From Piscinibacter gummiphilus (GTDB lineage Bacteria > Pseudomonadota > Gammaproteobacteria > Burkholderiales > Burkholderiaceae_C): a stretch of DNA of 64,000 nucleotides. The notes beneath the pieces were generated by a model, which was not told where the DNA came from, did not search any database, and worked only from the letters and a program-made list of their open reading frames with translations. The position numbers and the translations under genes are program-made. This document shows, piece after piece, positions 1-10,176 of the stretch. The stretch is from NCBI RefSeq assembly GCF_032681285.1, contig NZ_CP136336.1:62001-126000 (forward strand), read 5' to 3'. Within the stretch, counting starts at the first letter, position 1, and each line of letters starts with the position of its first letter.

Positions 1-1503
1 AAGGCCGCGATGGAGGACTGGGAAGAAGAGAAGCTCGACAACTACCGCGGCACCGAGTACATCGGCAAGCTCGGCGTGGAGCAGAGCTACGAATCCGATC
101 TGCATGGCCTCACGGGTGTCGAAGAGGTCGAGACGAGCGCCGGTGGCCGCGCGGTGCGACGCCTGAAGAGCAGCCCGCCGACCCCCGGCAACAAGCTGAT
201 CCTGTCGATCGACATCCGCCTGCAGGCCCTCGTCGAGCAGCTCTACGGCGACCGCCGCGGCGCGCTCGTCGCGCTCGACCCGCGCAATGGCGAGGTGCTC
301 GCCTTCGTCAGCAAGCCGACCTTCGACCCCAACCTCTTCGTCGACGGCATCGACTTCGATTCGTGGAAGGAACTCAACGAGTCGATCGACAAGCCCCTCT
401 TGAACCGCGCCCTGCGAGGCACCTACCCGCCGGGCTCCACCTTCAAGCCCTTCATGGCGATGGCCGCGCTCAACACCGGCAAGCGCAGCGCCACGCAGAT
501 CATCCACGACGGCGGCAGCTTCGTCTTCGGCAACCACACCTTCCGCAGCCACGGCGACCACGGCCTCGGGCCGGTCGACATGGTGCGCGCCATCGCGCTC
601 TCCAGCAACGTCTACTTCTATTCGCTCGCCAACGAGATGGGCGTGGACCTGATGCACGATGAACTCGAGCCCTTCGGCTTCGGCCGCAAGACCGGCATCG
701 ACATCGAAGGCGAAGTGACCGGCCTCCTGCCGTCGACCGAATGGAAGCGACGTGCCTACAAGAAGCCCGAGCAGCAGAAGTGGTATGCCGGCGAGACCAT
801 CTCGCTGGGCATCGGCCAGGGCTACAACAACTTCACCATGCTGCAGCTGGCGAGCGCGGTCTCGACGCTCGTGTCCAAGGGCGAGCGCTACAAGCCGCGC
901 ATCGTGCGCGAGGTGGAAGACGTGGTCACGCGCGAGCGGCGGCAGGTGGCCCATGCCGCGCTCGACTCCTTGCCGCTCAGGCCCGAGCAGGTGGCCGTCG
1001 TCGTGCAGGGCATGCAGCAGGTGGTGACCGCCGGCACCGGTGCGCGGGTGTTTGCCGGCGCGGGTTACCAGAGCGGCGGCAAGACCGGCACTGCGCAGGC
1101 CGTCGGGGTGCGCGCCAACGAGAAGTACAACGCCAGCAAGCTCGAAGAGCACAAGCGCGACCACGCGCTCTACATCGCCTTCGCGCCGCTGGAGAACCCC
1201 ACCATCGCGCTGGCGGTGATCGTCGAGAACGCCGGCTTCGGCGCGGCAAGCGCCGCCCCCATCGCGCGCCGCGTGATGGACTACGTGCTGCTCGGCCAGT
1301 ACCCGAGCGAGGAAGACATCGCACTCACGCGTGAAGGCAAGACCGCGGCGCCGGTCGGTACGCCACGTGCCGCCTCGGCCGTGCCCCTGTCGGGCGCAGC
1401 CGGCTTCGCGGCGGCGCCGATGGGCGGTGCCGGCGTGGTGGCGGCGGGGGTCGTCACGGTCGCCGCCACCGCGGCCTCGGCCCCCGAGAAGGCACGGCCA
1501 TGA
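1..1503 (+). CDS. mrdA: Penicillin-binding protein 2 (peptidoglycan DD-transpeptidase), 5' end missing
   Basis: This is the class B transpeptidase of the elongasome, which cross-links peptidoglycan in the periplasm during rod elongation. The reading frame is already open at base 1. The first ATG (base 10) is internal, so about 500 C-terminal residues are visible and the membrane anchor and pedestal region lie upstream. Counting from that ATG, the SxxK active site is at Ser143/Lys146 (STFK, base 436), the SxN motif is SSN at 198-200, and the KTG motif is at 358 (base 1081). The last ~55 residues are an Ala/Pro/Val-rich low-complexity tail that looks dispensable. The stop overlaps the rodA start as ATGA, so the two are translationally coupled. 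The KTGTA and SSNV motifs make the family assignment safe. Confidence 0.96.
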   Translation, partial: KAAMEDWEEEKLDNYRGTEYIGKLGVEQSYESDLHGLTGVEEVETSAGGRAVRRLKSSPPTPGNKLILSIDIRLQALVEQLYGDRRGALVALDPRNGEVLAFVSKPTFDPNLFVDGIDFDSWKELNESIDKPLLNRALRGTYPPGSTFKPFMAMAALNTGKRSATQIIHDGGSFVFGNHTFRSHGDHGLGPVDMVRAIALSSNVYFYSLANEMGVDLMHDELEPFGFGRKTGIDIEGEVTGLLPSTEWKRRAYKKPEQQKWYAGETISLGIGQGYNNFTMLQLASAVSTLVSKGERYKPRIVREVEDVVTRERRQVAHAALDSLPLRPEQVAVVVQGMQQVVTAGTGARVFAGAGYQSGGKTGTAQAVGVRANEKYNASKLEEHKRDHALYIAFAPLENPTIALAVIVENAGFGAASAAPIARRVMDYVLLGQYPSEEDIALTREGKTAAPVGTPRAASAVPLSGAAGFAAAPMGGAGVVAAGVVTVAATAASAPEKARP

Positions 1504-2654
1504 GCGTCGTCTTCGAGAAGCCCTCGCTCTGGAACCGCATCAAGCCGATCTTCACCGGCTTCGACGGGCCCTTGCTCTTCGCCATCCTCTGGCTGGCGGC
1601 GCTGGGCCTCGTGACCATGTATTCGGCGGGCTTCGACCACGGCACCCGCTTCGTCGACCACGGCCGCAACATGCTGCTGGCCTTCGGCATCCTCTTCGTG
1701 GTGGCGCAGGTGCCGCCGCAGAAGCTGATGCGCCTGGCGGTGCCGCTCTACGCGGTGGGGGTGCTGCTGCTGGTGGCGGTGGCCCTCTTCGGCATCACGA
1801 AGAAAGGCGCGACCCGCTGGCTCAACGTGGGCGTGGTGATCCAGCCGAGCGAGATGCTCAAGATCGCCGTGCCGCTGATGCTGGCCTGGTGGTTCCAGCG
1901 GCGCGAAGGCGCGCTGCGGGTGAGCGACTTCCTGGTGGCGCTGCTCATCCTCGCGGTGCCGGTGGGCCTGATCGTCAAGCAGCCCGACCTCGGCACGGCC
2001 ATCCTCGTGCTCTCGGCCGGGCTCTACGTCATCTTCTTCGCCGGGCTGTCGTGGAAGCTCATCATTCCCGTCATGGTGATCGGTGCCATCGGCATCACCG
2101 CGCTCGTGCTGTCGGAAGACGCGATCTGCCAGCCGGGCGTGGAGTGGCACGTCTTGCGCGAGTACCAGAAGAACCGCGTCTGCACCCTGCTCGACCCGAC
2201 CACCGACCCGCTCGGCAAAGGCTTCCACATCATCCAGGGCATGATCGCCATCGGCTCGGGCGGCCTGTCGGGCAAGGGCTTCATGAAGGGCACGCAGACC
2301 CACCTCGAGTTCATCCCCGAGCGCACCACCGACTTCATCTTCGCGGCCTTCTCCGAAGAGTTCGGCCTGATGGGCTTCGCGCTGCTGCTGCTCGGCTTCA
2401 TCTTCCTCATCTTCCGCGGGCTGATGATCGCGGCCGACGCGCCGAGCGTCTTCTCGCGCCTGCTGGCCGGGGCGATCACGCTCAGCTTCTTCACCTACGC
2501 CTTCGTCAACATGGGTATGGTGAGCGGCATCCTGCCGGTGGTGGGCGTGCCGCTGCCCTTCATCAGCTACGGCGGCACCGCGATGGTGACGCTCGGCCTC
2601 GGGCTCGGCATCCTGATGTCGATCTCGAAGAGCCGGCGCTTCATGCGCCATTGA
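1500..2654 (+). CDS. rodA: Rod shape-determining protein RodA (SEDS peptidoglycan glycosyltransferase)
   Basis: RodA polymerises lipid II into glycan strands in the inner membrane as partner of PBP2. The 384-aa protein is almost entirely hydrophobic with about ten membrane segments, the usual SEDS length. Family signatures are visible: VKQPDLGTA in the middle, the periplasmic-loop motif FIPERTTDFIF, whose Asp is the residue essential in characterised RodA proteins, and the C-terminal FISYGGT. It starts at the ATG overlapping the mrdA stop, the standard mrdA-mrdB arrangement. No terminator is obvious in the 106 bases that follow. Confidence 0.97.
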   Translation: MSVVFEKPSLWNRIKPIFTGFDGPLLFAILWLAALGLVTMYSAGFDHGTRFVDHGRNMLLAFGILFVVAQVPPQKLMRLAVPLYAVGVLLLVAVALFGITKKGATRWLNVGVVIQPSEMLKIAVPLMLAWWFQRREGALRVSDFLVALLILAVPVGLIVKQPDLGTAILVLSAGLYVIFFAGLSWKLIIPVMVIGAIGITALVLSEDAICQPGVEWHVLREYQKNRVCTLLDPTTDPLGKGFHIIQGMIAIGSGGLSGKGFMKGTQTHLEFIPERTTDFIFAAFSEEFGLMGFALLLLGFIFLIFRGLMIAADAPSVFSRLLAGAITLSFFTYAFVNMGMVSGILPVVGVPLPFISYGGTAMVTLGLGLGILMSISKSRRFMRH

Positions 2655-2760
2655 GTCGATTGATGACGAGCACGCCACGAGCCCGAGCGCCGGGCCGCCC
2701 CAAGCCGGGCTCGATCCCCCCGGGGGATCGGGCGCCGTACCCGGTGCCCGAGGGGCAGAC
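2655..2760. repeat. Intergenic palindromic GC-rich element, candidate dispersed repeat
   Basis: The gap between rodA and the next gene holds short inverted repeats: GATCCCCC and GGGGGATC around a single central C at about 2712-2728, and nested GGGC/GCCC arms on both sides. The element runs up to the ATG of the next gene. Its composition resembles the short intergenic repeats common in Burkholderiales. I cannot show further copies within this window; the stretch near 42455-42560 is similar in style but not in sequence. Confidence 0.3.
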
Positions 2761-3660
2761 ATGATGCCCGTCGCCTGGCCCGTCCCCAGGGTGGGGGTCA
2801 TCGGCGTGGGCAACATGGGTGGTGCGATGGCGGCGCGGCTGCTGTCGCAGGACTATCTCGTGGCGGTGCACGACATCGATGCCCAGCGCGAGGCCCAGGC
2901 GGTGGCGCTCGGCGCGATGGCCTGCCCCACGCCGAGCGGGCTCGCGGCGTCGAGCGACGTGGTGATCGTCGCGGTGGTCGACGCGGCGCAGACCGAGGCG
3001 GTGCTCTTCGGCCCGCACGGTGCGGCGCACGCCCTGCCGCCGGGCTCGGCCGTGATGCTGTGCCCGACCATCGCGCCGGCCGACACCGAGCGGCTGGTGC
3101 AGGCGCTGGTGGCGCGCGGCCTCGGCTGGTTCGACGCGCCGATGTCGGGCGGCCCCGAGCGGGCGCGTGACGGCAGCATGAGTCTGATGCTCGCCTGCGA
3201 GCCGGCGATGATGGAGCGGCACCGCACGCTCATCGAGGCGCTCTCGTCCAAGGTCTTCCACCTCGGTGCCCGCCCTGGCGACGGCGCACGCACCAAGCTC
3301 GTCAACAACCTGCTCGCCGGCATCAACCTCGCCGGTGCGGCCGAGGCCATGGCCCTCGCGTCCCACCTGGGCCTCAACCTGCCCCGCACGCTGGCGGTCA
3401 TCGAACAGAGCAGCGGCCAGAGCTGGATCGGCAGCGACCGGCTGCGCCGCGCGCTGCAGGGCGACTACCTGCCACGCGCCCACGCGAGCCTCTTGAACAA
3501 GGACACCCACCTCGCGCTCGGCATGGCGCGCGAGGCGGGGGCTGCCACACCCATCGGCGAGCAGGCGGCAGCGGTCTTCGCGCAGGCCTGCGAACGCGGC
3601 CTCGCCGGCATGGACGACGCGATCGTCTTCGAACTCCTGCGCCGCCGCGAGCGCGGCTGA
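2761..3660 (+). CDS. NAD(P)-dependent oxidoreductase of the 3-hydroxyisobutyrate dehydrogenase family
   Basis: This is a beta-hydroxyacid dehydrogenase. The N-terminal Rossmann fold shows GVGNMGGAMAARLL (residues ~16-29), and the DAPMSGG stretch (~residue 130) is the substrate-binding signature of the HIBADH/tartronate semialdehyde reductase/GLYR1 family. A conserved Lys sits in the TKLVNN segment (~residue 180), where the catalytic Lys of this family lies. At 299 aa it has the usual length. Two ATGs are adjacent at 2761 and 2764; I took the first. The physiological substrate (3-hydroxyisobutyrate, tartronate semialdehyde or another hydroxy acid) cannot be read from the sequence, and no catabolic partners lie nearby. 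Confidence 0.9.
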   Translation: MMPVAWPVPRVGVIGVGNMGGAMAARLLSQDYLVAVHDIDAQREAQAVALGAMACPTPSGLAASSDVVIVAVVDAAQTEAVLFGPHGAAHALPPGSAVMLCPTIAPADTERLVQALVARGLGWFDAPMSGGPERARDGSMSLMLACEPAMMERHRTLIEALSSKVFHLGARPGDGARTKLVNNLLAGINLAGAAEAMALASHLGLNLPRTLAVIEQSSGQSWIGSDRLRRALQGDYLPRAHASLLNKDTHLALGMAREAGAATPIGEQAAAVFAQACERGLAGMDDAIVFELLRRRERG

Positions 3661-3662
3661 GT

Positions 3663-5036
3663 TCAGTGCCCGGCCGTGAGCGCCGAGCGCTGCCGCGTGA
3701 GCCGGCGGTGCGTGGCGCGCGCCGACGGCACCCAGCCGCGCCGCCACCAGCGGGCGCACATGGTGAGGCCGCGCACCCACTCGTCGGCCGCGTAGGCGAT
3801 CCACACGCCCACGAGTCCGAGCCCCATCACATCGCCCAGCAGCCAGGCCCCGCCCGCCATCACGAACACCATCGAGGCGATGCCGGCGAACACCGGGAAG
3901 CGTGCATCGCCGGTCGCGCGCAGGGCATTGATCACGACGAGGTTGAAGGTGCGCCCCGGTTCCAGCAGCACCGTGATCCAGAGCAGCGTGCTGGCGAGTT
4001 CGATGATGCGTTCGTCGTGCGTGAAGCGCCGCATCAGCCACGGGCCGGCGAGCGCTGCCAGCAAGGCCACGCCGGTCGAGACGACGAGCCCGTAGCGCAG
4101 GCTCTTGCGCACCAGCGCGTGCGCCGCGTGCAGCTGGCGGGCGCCGACCAGGTAGCCGACGAGGATCTCGCTCGCAAAGCCGATCGCCAGCCCGAACACG
4201 AGGATGAAATACATCAGCTGCATGGTGTAGCTGTGCGTGGCCAGGGCATGGGTGCCCATGCCGGCCGCGAGCGCGATGGTGACCATGAGCGCGAGCCGGT
4301 AGGCGATGGTCTCGGCGGCTCCCGGCAGGCCGATGTGCAGCACGGGGGCGAGCAGCCTCGGCTGCAGCCGCCACCAGTCGGCCCCGTGCGGCACGAGTTG
4401 CAGGCGCCAGCGCCACAGGAAGAGATGGAAGCCGACGCCGAAGGCCCGGCTCACCGCGGCTGCCACCGCATACCCGGCGAGGCCCATCGACGGCATCAGC
4501 AGCATCGACAGCGTGAGGTGCACGCCATGCATCGCGAGCATGTTGTAAAGCGTGTCACGCGCATGCATGTGGGCGCGCATGACGGCGGCCATGCTGGCGT
4601 TGAAGGCGTCGAGCGCGAGCGAGATCGCGAGGATGCGCAGGTAGGGCGCGGCGAGCGGCAGCACGTCGGCCGGTGCGTTCACCAGGTGCAGAAGCGGTGT
4701 CGCGAAGAGCGCGAGTGCCGCGCCCGCGACGAGGCCCAGCCAGGTGCTCGCCGCCAGCGCGGAGCGTGCGGTGAGGTCGGCGGTCACGCGGTCGCCGGCC
4801 CCGAGGCTCTGGCTGATGGTCACGCTCACGCCCATGCTGATGATGCGAAACAGCAGGAAGAACGAGACCTGCACGTGGTTGGAAAGGGCAAACGCGCCCG
4901 ACGCGGTGTCGGACACGCGCGAGGCGAGCCACAGGCCTGCCACGCCCACGGCCATGCCGAGCACCAGCTCGGCCAGCAAGGGCAGGGTCAGCGCGACAAG
5001 GCTGGGGCGGGGAGCGGCGGGAATGGAAGCGGGCAT
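3663..5036 (-). CDS. MATE-family multidrug/toxin efflux transporter
   Basis: This is an inner-membrane antiporter that exports drugs or metabolites in exchange for Na+ or H+. The 457-aa protein has about twelve hydrophobic segments in the two-fold MatE pattern. A SQSLGAGD-type segment near residue 93 matches the ISQxxGA signature of the family, and the hydrophobic pattern repeats in the second half. It lies 47 bases downstream of the patatin gene on the same strand, so it may be the last gene of the response regulator-kinase-patatin-MATE series. The C-terminal ~40 residues are basic and probably cytoplasmic. Its substrate is not evident. Confidence 0.9.
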   Translation of the reverse strand: MPASIPAAPRPSLVALTLPLLAELVLGMAVGVAGLWLASRVSDTASGAFALSNHVQVSFFLLFRIISMGVSVTISQSLGAGDRVTADLTARSALAASTWLGLVAGAALALFATPLLHLVNAPADVLPLAAPYLRILAISLALDAFNASMAAVMRAHMHARDTLYNMLAMHGVHLTLSMLLMPSMGLAGYAVAAAVSRAFGVGFHLFLWRWRLQLVPHGADWWRLQPRLLAPVLHIGLPGAAETIAYRLALMVTIALAAGMGTHALATHSYTMQLMYFILVFGLAIGFASEILVGYLVGARQLHAAHALVRKSLRYGLVVSTGVALLAALAGPWLMRRFTHDERIIELASTLLWITVLLEPGRTFNLVVINALRATGDARFPVFAGIASMVFVMAGGAWLLGDVMGLGLVGVWIAYAADEWVRGLTMCARWWRRGWVPSARATHRRLTRQRSALTAGH

Positions 5037-5083
5037 CCCGCCATCATCGGCGCTGCGCGGTTACGGCGCGGTTTCAGGTGCCT

Positions 5084-6145
5084 TCACGGCGTGGCGCGAG
5101 GCTTTCGCGGCGTGAGGAACTCACGCTCCACGTCGAGCGTGCCGCGCACGCCGATGTCGGCCTTGTGGTTCTGGAGCCAGGCCTGCGCGGCGTCGCGGCC
5201 CATGTCGCGCAGGCGCTCGAGGAAGGCGCGGTCGGTGTTGAACTTGGTGTTGGGGCCGAGCGGGCCGAGCTGGTCGTCGTCGGCCACCATGTGCAGGCGC
5301 AGGTCCTTGTACCTGCCGGCGTCGAGCTTGCCCTCGCGCATCAGGCGCGAGACGAAGGCGATGGCGCGCATCTCGCCCATCAGGCTTGCGTTGAAGGTGA
5401 TCTCGCTCAGGCGGTCGAGGATCTCTTCGCTGCGCGTGGGCGTGCCGCTGCGCACCAGCGGGTTGATGCGCACGAGCAGGATGTCGAGCGCTTCGGTGTT
5501 GTAGATCAGCGGGTAGATGGCCGGGTTGCCGGTGTAGCCGCCGTCCCAGTAGGGCTCGCCGTCGATCTCGACCGCCTGGAAGAGAAACGGCAGGCAGGCC
5601 GAGGCCATCAGCGCCTCCAGGCTCAGCTCGGGCCGCGTGAAGACGCGCGCCTGGCCGGTGGTGACGCTGGTGGCCGTGACGAAGAGCTTGAAGCGGCAAT
5701 GGTGCAGGGCTTCTTCGTCGACGTGCCGGCGCACCACGTCGCGCAAGGGGTTGAGGTTGAGCGGGTTGAACTCGTAGGGGCTGAACGAGCGGAAGAAGGC
5801 GCTGACCCACTGGTAGCCCGGCAGCCGGTCGAGTTGCAGGCTGTCGTGCAGGCCGTTGGTCTTGCCTGCGGAGAAGGGCGAGAAGATCGAGCCGGAGCGG
5901 CTCACGTCGTGCCAGAACTCGGCGAGCGCCTCGCGTGCACCGGGTCGCTTGCCCCTGTGGAAGCCGGTCGCCATCACCGCGGCATTGAGCGCACCGGCGC
6001 TGGTGCCCGAGATGCCGCTGAAGAGAATGTCTTCCTCTTCCAGCAACCGGTCGAGCACGCCCCAGGTGAAAGCGCCGTGCGAGCCGCCGCCTTGCAGGGC
6101 GAGGTCGAGATGGCGAGGGCTGTTGGAGGCGGAAGACGAGGCCAT
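5084..6145 (-). CDS. Patatin-like phospholipase
   Basis: This is a Ser-Asp dyad acyl hydrolase of the patatin/RssA type. The oxyanion loop GGGSHGAFTWG is at residues ~19-29, the nucleophile elbow GTSAG has Ser49, and the catalytic Asp201 is in WDGGYTGNP. The length (353 aa) suits the single-domain bacterial group. There is no signal peptide, so it is probably cytosolic or peripheral on the inner membrane and acts on membrane phospholipids. It begins 27 bases after the histidine kinase gene stops, which suggests co-transcription with the two-component pair. A link between lipid turnover and that sensor is inference. Confidence 0.92.
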   Translation of the reverse strand: MASSSASNSPRHLDLALQGGGSHGAFTWGVLDRLLEEEDILFSGISGTSAGALNAAVMATGFHRGKRPGAREALAEFWHDVSRSGSIFSPFSAGKTNGLHDSLQLDRLPGYQWVSAFFRSFSPYEFNPLNLNPLRDVVRRHVDEEALHHCRFKLFVTATSVTTGQARVFTRPELSLEALMASACLPFLFQAVEIDGEPYWDGGYTGNPAIYPLIYNTEALDILLVRINPLVRSGTPTRSEEILDRLSEITFNASLMGEMRAIAFVSRLMREGKLDAGRYKDLRLHMVADDDQLGPLGPNTKFNTDRAFLERLRDMGRDAAQAWLQNHKADIGVRGTLDVEREFLTPRKPRATP

Positions 6146-6172
6146 GCGGAGCGGAGAAGGTGTGGGGCCAGT

Positions 6173-7699
6173 CTAGCGAGGCTCTTCCGGCGGGGTGGAT
6201 GTGGGGCTGTCGGGCGCTGCCGCCGCAAAGCGCACCGTGAAGCGCGCGCCCGGCCCGAAAGCGGCGCCCGCATGCTCGGTCAGCATGCCGCTGCGGTGGC
6301 GCAGGTTGGCGTCTTCGAGTGCGATCTCGGCGTGGTGCTGCTGGGCGATCTCCTTGACGATGGCGAGGCCCAGGCCCGAGCCGTCGACGTTGGTGCCGAG
6401 CGCCCGGTAGAAGGGCTGGAAGACCTTGTCGCGCTCGGCCGGCGCGATGCCGGGGCCCGAATCTTCGACCTGCAGCACGACGACCTGGCCGAAGGGGTCG
6501 TCGACCACCCGCACGGTGACGGTGCCGCCCTCGGGCGTGTATTGCAACGCGTTGTCGACGAGGTTGCGCAGCAGCTCGCGCAGCAGCACCGGCTGGCCGA
6601 GCACCATGGGCTTGGACGCATCGCCCGTGCTCGGGCCTTCGTAGCCGAGGTCGATGCGCTTCTCGAGTGCCCGCGGCACGAAGTCGTGCACCACCTCGGT
6701 CGCCACCCGCGCGAGGTTGACGGGCTGGTGCGTCTGCGCCTGCGAGGCGTCTTCGGCGCGGGCCATCGCCAGCAGCTGGTTGACCATGCGCGCGGCGCGC
6801 TGGCTGCTGCGGGCGATCAGTTGCAGCGACTTCTTCAACGACTGTGGGTCGGTCTGGCCGGCGTCGATCTCGCGTTGCGCGAGTTCGGCCTGGGTGCGCA
6901 GGCCGGCGAGCGGTGTCTTGAGCTGGTGGGCCGCGTCGGCGAGGAAGTGCTTCTGCGTGCTGATGCTGCGGTCGAGCCGCATCAGCAGGTCGTTGATGGC
7001 ACGCACCAGCGGCGACACCTCCTCGGGCACCTCACGCTCGTCGATCGGGCTCAGGTCGTGGCTTTCGCGGTGGCGGATGCGCTGCTGCAATTCATTGAGC
7101 GGCGCGATGCCGCGCACGAGCGCGAGCCACACCAGCAGCACCGCCAGCGGCAGGATCACGAACTGCGGCAGCATCACGCCCTTGATGATCTCGGTGGCCA
7201 GGCGCGAGCGTTTGCCGAGCGTCTCGGCCGCCTGCACCAAGGCGGCCCCGCCACCGGCACCGGGCACGGCGACCCACTGGTAGGCAACGCGCACCGGCTC
7301 GCCGCCGATGGTGTCGTCGCGAAAGCGCAGCAAGCCCAAGCTGCCGCGGTCGTCGTCGGGCGGCACCGGCAGGGTGCGGTCGCCGCTCAGGAATTCGCCG
7401 CGCAGGCCCAGCACCTGGTAGTAGAGCGTGTCGGTCTCGTCGGTCTGCAGCAGGTCGGCCGTGCCGCGGGTGAGCGAGAAGCTGGCGTGTTGCGCGCCGT
7501 CGTCCTGCACCTGCAGCGTGATTTGCTGCGACAGCAGGCGTGTGAGCTCGCCGAGCTGGCGGTCGAAGGGCTTGTTGGCGATGCCCTGCGCCACCAGCCA
7601 GGTGAGCACGACGCTCATCGGCCACAGCAGCAGCAGCGGGGCGAGCATCCAGTCGAGGATCTCGCCGAAGAGGGAGCGCTGCTCTCTGCGCAGGGCCAT
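6173..7699 (-). CDS. Sensor histidine kinase of the TctE/QseC type
   Basis: This is an inner-membrane two-component sensor of 508 aa. It has one membrane segment at residues ~19-40, a periplasmic region (~41-175), a second membrane segment (~176-196), and a HAMP-like linker. The dimerisation domain carries phospho-acceptor His258 in AAHQLKTPL. The ATPase domain shows the N box (LLRNLVDNALQY), DSGPGIAP and GSGLGLAIV. The N-terminal LFGEILDWML start and the periplasmic layout resemble TctE, which senses tricarboxylates, but the ligand is not determined here. The stop codon of the response regulator gene lies 5 bases upstream, so the pair is one transcription unit. Confidence 0.94.
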   Translation of the reverse strand: MALRREQRSLFGEILDWMLAPLLLLWPMSVVLTWLVAQGIANKPFDRQLGELTRLLSQQITLQVQDDGAQHASFSLTRGTADLLQTDETDTLYYQVLGLRGEFLSGDRTLPVPPDDDRGSLGLLRFRDDTIGGEPVRVAYQWVAVPGAGGGAALVQAAETLGKRSRLATEIIKGVMLPQFVILPLAVLLVWLALVRGIAPLNELQQRIRHRESHDLSPIDEREVPEEVSPLVRAINDLLMRLDRSISTQKHFLADAAHQLKTPLAGLRTQAELAQREIDAGQTDPQSLKKSLQLIARSSQRAARMVNQLLAMARAEDASQAQTHQPVNLARVATEVVHDFVPRALEKRIDLGYEGPSTGDASKPMVLGQPVLLRELLRNLVDNALQYTPEGGTVTVRVVDDPFGQVVVLQVEDSGPGIAPAERDKVFQPFYRALGTNVDGSGLGLAIVKEIAQQHHAEIALEDANLRHRSGMLTEHAGAAFGPGARFTVRFAAAAPDSPTSTPPEEPR

Positions 7700-7704
7700 T
7701 CAGT

Positions 7705-8376
7705 TCAGTTGGGGATTTTTTCGAGGCAATAGCCGAGGCCGCGCACCGTGGCGATGCGGATCGGGCCTTGTTCGATCTTCTTGCGCAGGCGGTGGATGTA
7801 GACCTCGATCGCGTTGTTGCTCACCTCTTCGCCCCATTCGCACAGGCGCTCGACGAGGTGGTCCTTGCTGACGAGGCGGCCGGCGCGCTGCAGCAGCGCT
7901 TCGAGCAGGCTCAGTTCGCGCGCCGAGAGTTCGATCATCTGGTCGTTGATGTAGGCCACGCGGCCCGTCGCGTCGAAGGTGAGCGGGCCGTGCTTGATGA
8001 TGCTCGACGCGGTGCCCAGGCCACGCCGGGTCAGTGCACGCACGCGGGCTTCGAGCTCCTGCAGCGAGAAGGGCTTGGCCATGTAGTCGTCGGCGCCGAG
8101 GTCCAGGCCCTTCACGCGCTGCTCGACGCTGTCGGCGGCGGTGAGGATCAGCACCGGCACCGCCGAGCCGCGTGCGCGCAGCTTGCGCAGCACCTCCAGG
8201 CCGTGCAGCTTGGGCAGGCCGAGGTCGAGGATCAGCAGGTCGAACTCGTGCGAGCCGAGCGCCGCATCGGCCTCGGAGCCGCTGGCCACCGCGTCGACCG
8301 CGTAGCCCGAGTTGCGCAGCGTGCGCAAGAGGCCGTCGGCCAGGACCTGATCGTCTTCGGCAATCAGTATCCGCAT
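7705..8376 (-). CDS. OmpR/PhoB-family DNA-binding response regulator
   Basis: This is the cytosolic transcription factor paired with the kinase just downstream. The receiver domain (1-~120) has the acidic pair after RILIAEDD, phospho-acceptor Asp51 in LILDLGLP and Lys101 in YMAKPF. A winged-helix domain (~130-223) follows, with the typical LSARELSLLEALL and GLGYCLE stretches. I chose the ATG at 8376 because AGGAGA lies just upstream and the family begins MRILIAEDD; an open frame extends further upstream but adds unrelated residues. It is probably TctD/QseB-like. Likely targets include its own operon with the patatin and MATE genes. Confidence 0.95.
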   Translation of the reverse strand: MRILIAEDDQVLADGLLRTLRNSGYAVDAVASGSEADAALGSHEFDLLILDLGLPKLHGLEVLRKLRARGSAVPVLILTAADSVEQRVKGLDLGADDYMAKPFSLQELEARVRALTRRGLGTASSIIKHGPLTFDATGRVAYINDQMIELSARELSLLEALLQRAGRLVSKDHLVERLCEWGEEVSNNAIEVYIHRLRKKIEQGPIRIATVRGLGYCLEKIPN

Positions 8377-8443
8377 CGCTGTTCTCCTGGTGTTGTCTCG
8401 TTGCCAGTGTGAATGAAATTGCTGACGCCAACCATGCGGGCTA

Positions 8444-8932
8444 TCAACCCGGCGACCAGGCGCCGGCATACGCCTCCAGCCCCAACGAGACGACGGTGGC
8501 CACATCGGGCCCGACTTCGGCGCGGAACTCGCGGTCGGCCTGCGCCACGGCCTGCTCGAAAGCCTTGAGCCAGGCGAGGCCCGTCTCGGTGAAGCGCACG
8601 ATGCGGGCGCGCTTGTCGCGGTCGTCGGCTTCGCGTTTCACGAGGCCCCAGGCTTCGCACTGGTCGACCAGGTCGCCCATTGCCTGCTTGCTCATGCCGG
8701 CGCGCGCGGCGAGCTCGGTGAGGCGCGAGCCGTCGAGTGCCAGGTGCCGCGTGATGTGGATGTGGGCCGCGCTCACCTGCGCTCGGGCAGCGAGGTTAGA
8801 CAGGGCGAGCGGCACCTCGACGTTGCGCGCCATCAGCGCCAGCACCCGCTCGTCGAAGCGGCGCAACGCGTGGCCCAGCAGGTGGCCGAGGTGGGTCTGG
8901 CGCCAGGCATCTTGAGGGGCCGGAACAGTCAT
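8444..8932 (-). CDS. MarR-family winged-helix transcriptional regulator
   Basis: This is a 162-aa dimeric repressor or activator with the MarR core: helix-turn-helix (LTELAARAGMSKQAMGDLV) followed by a wing with the DKRARIV stretch, which matches the DxRxR signature. The ATG at 8932 was taken as start. An in-frame TTG at 8959 would add nine residues, and neither has a strong ribosome-binding site. It is divergent from recA and 67 bases upstream of the response regulator on the same strand. MarR proteins often respond to phenolics and control efflux, and a MATE gene lies in the same series, but this link is inference. Confidence 0.88.
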   Translation of the reverse strand: MTVPAPQDAWRQTHLGHLLGHALRRFDERVLALMARNVEVPLALSNLAARAQVSAAHIHITRHLALDGSRLTELAARAGMSKQAMGDLVDQCEAWGLVKREADDRDKRARIVRFTETGLAWLKAFEQAVAQADREFRAEVGPDVATVVSLGLEAYAGAWSPG

Positions 8933-9014
8933 CGTCAGATCGTAAGGCAAACTGACCAAAAAGCGGGTTTACTTCGATCTACTCCGCTTGCAGAATGCTG
9001 TTCATTCATCCAGC

Positions 9015-9030
9015 CTGTTGTTGATTACAG
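9015..9030 (+). promoter_or_regulatory. LexA-binding SOS box of recA
   Basis: The site CTGTTGTTGATTACAG fits CTG-N10-CAG, the LexA operator known from E. coli and betaproteobacteria, and lies 33 bases before the recA ATG. It predicts DNA-damage induction of recA and probably recX. Confidence 0.82.
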
Positions 9031-9063
9031 CTGGTTAACTTGTTGAATCTCAAGGAGAAATTC

Positions 9064-10167
<1,104 letters not shown>

Positions 10168-10176
10168 ACGCCTCGC

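Noticed and set aside
5078..7732. Long rightward frame antisense to patatin and kinase genes
   Set aside because: Shadow of high-GC coding; all conserved motifs are on the minus strand.
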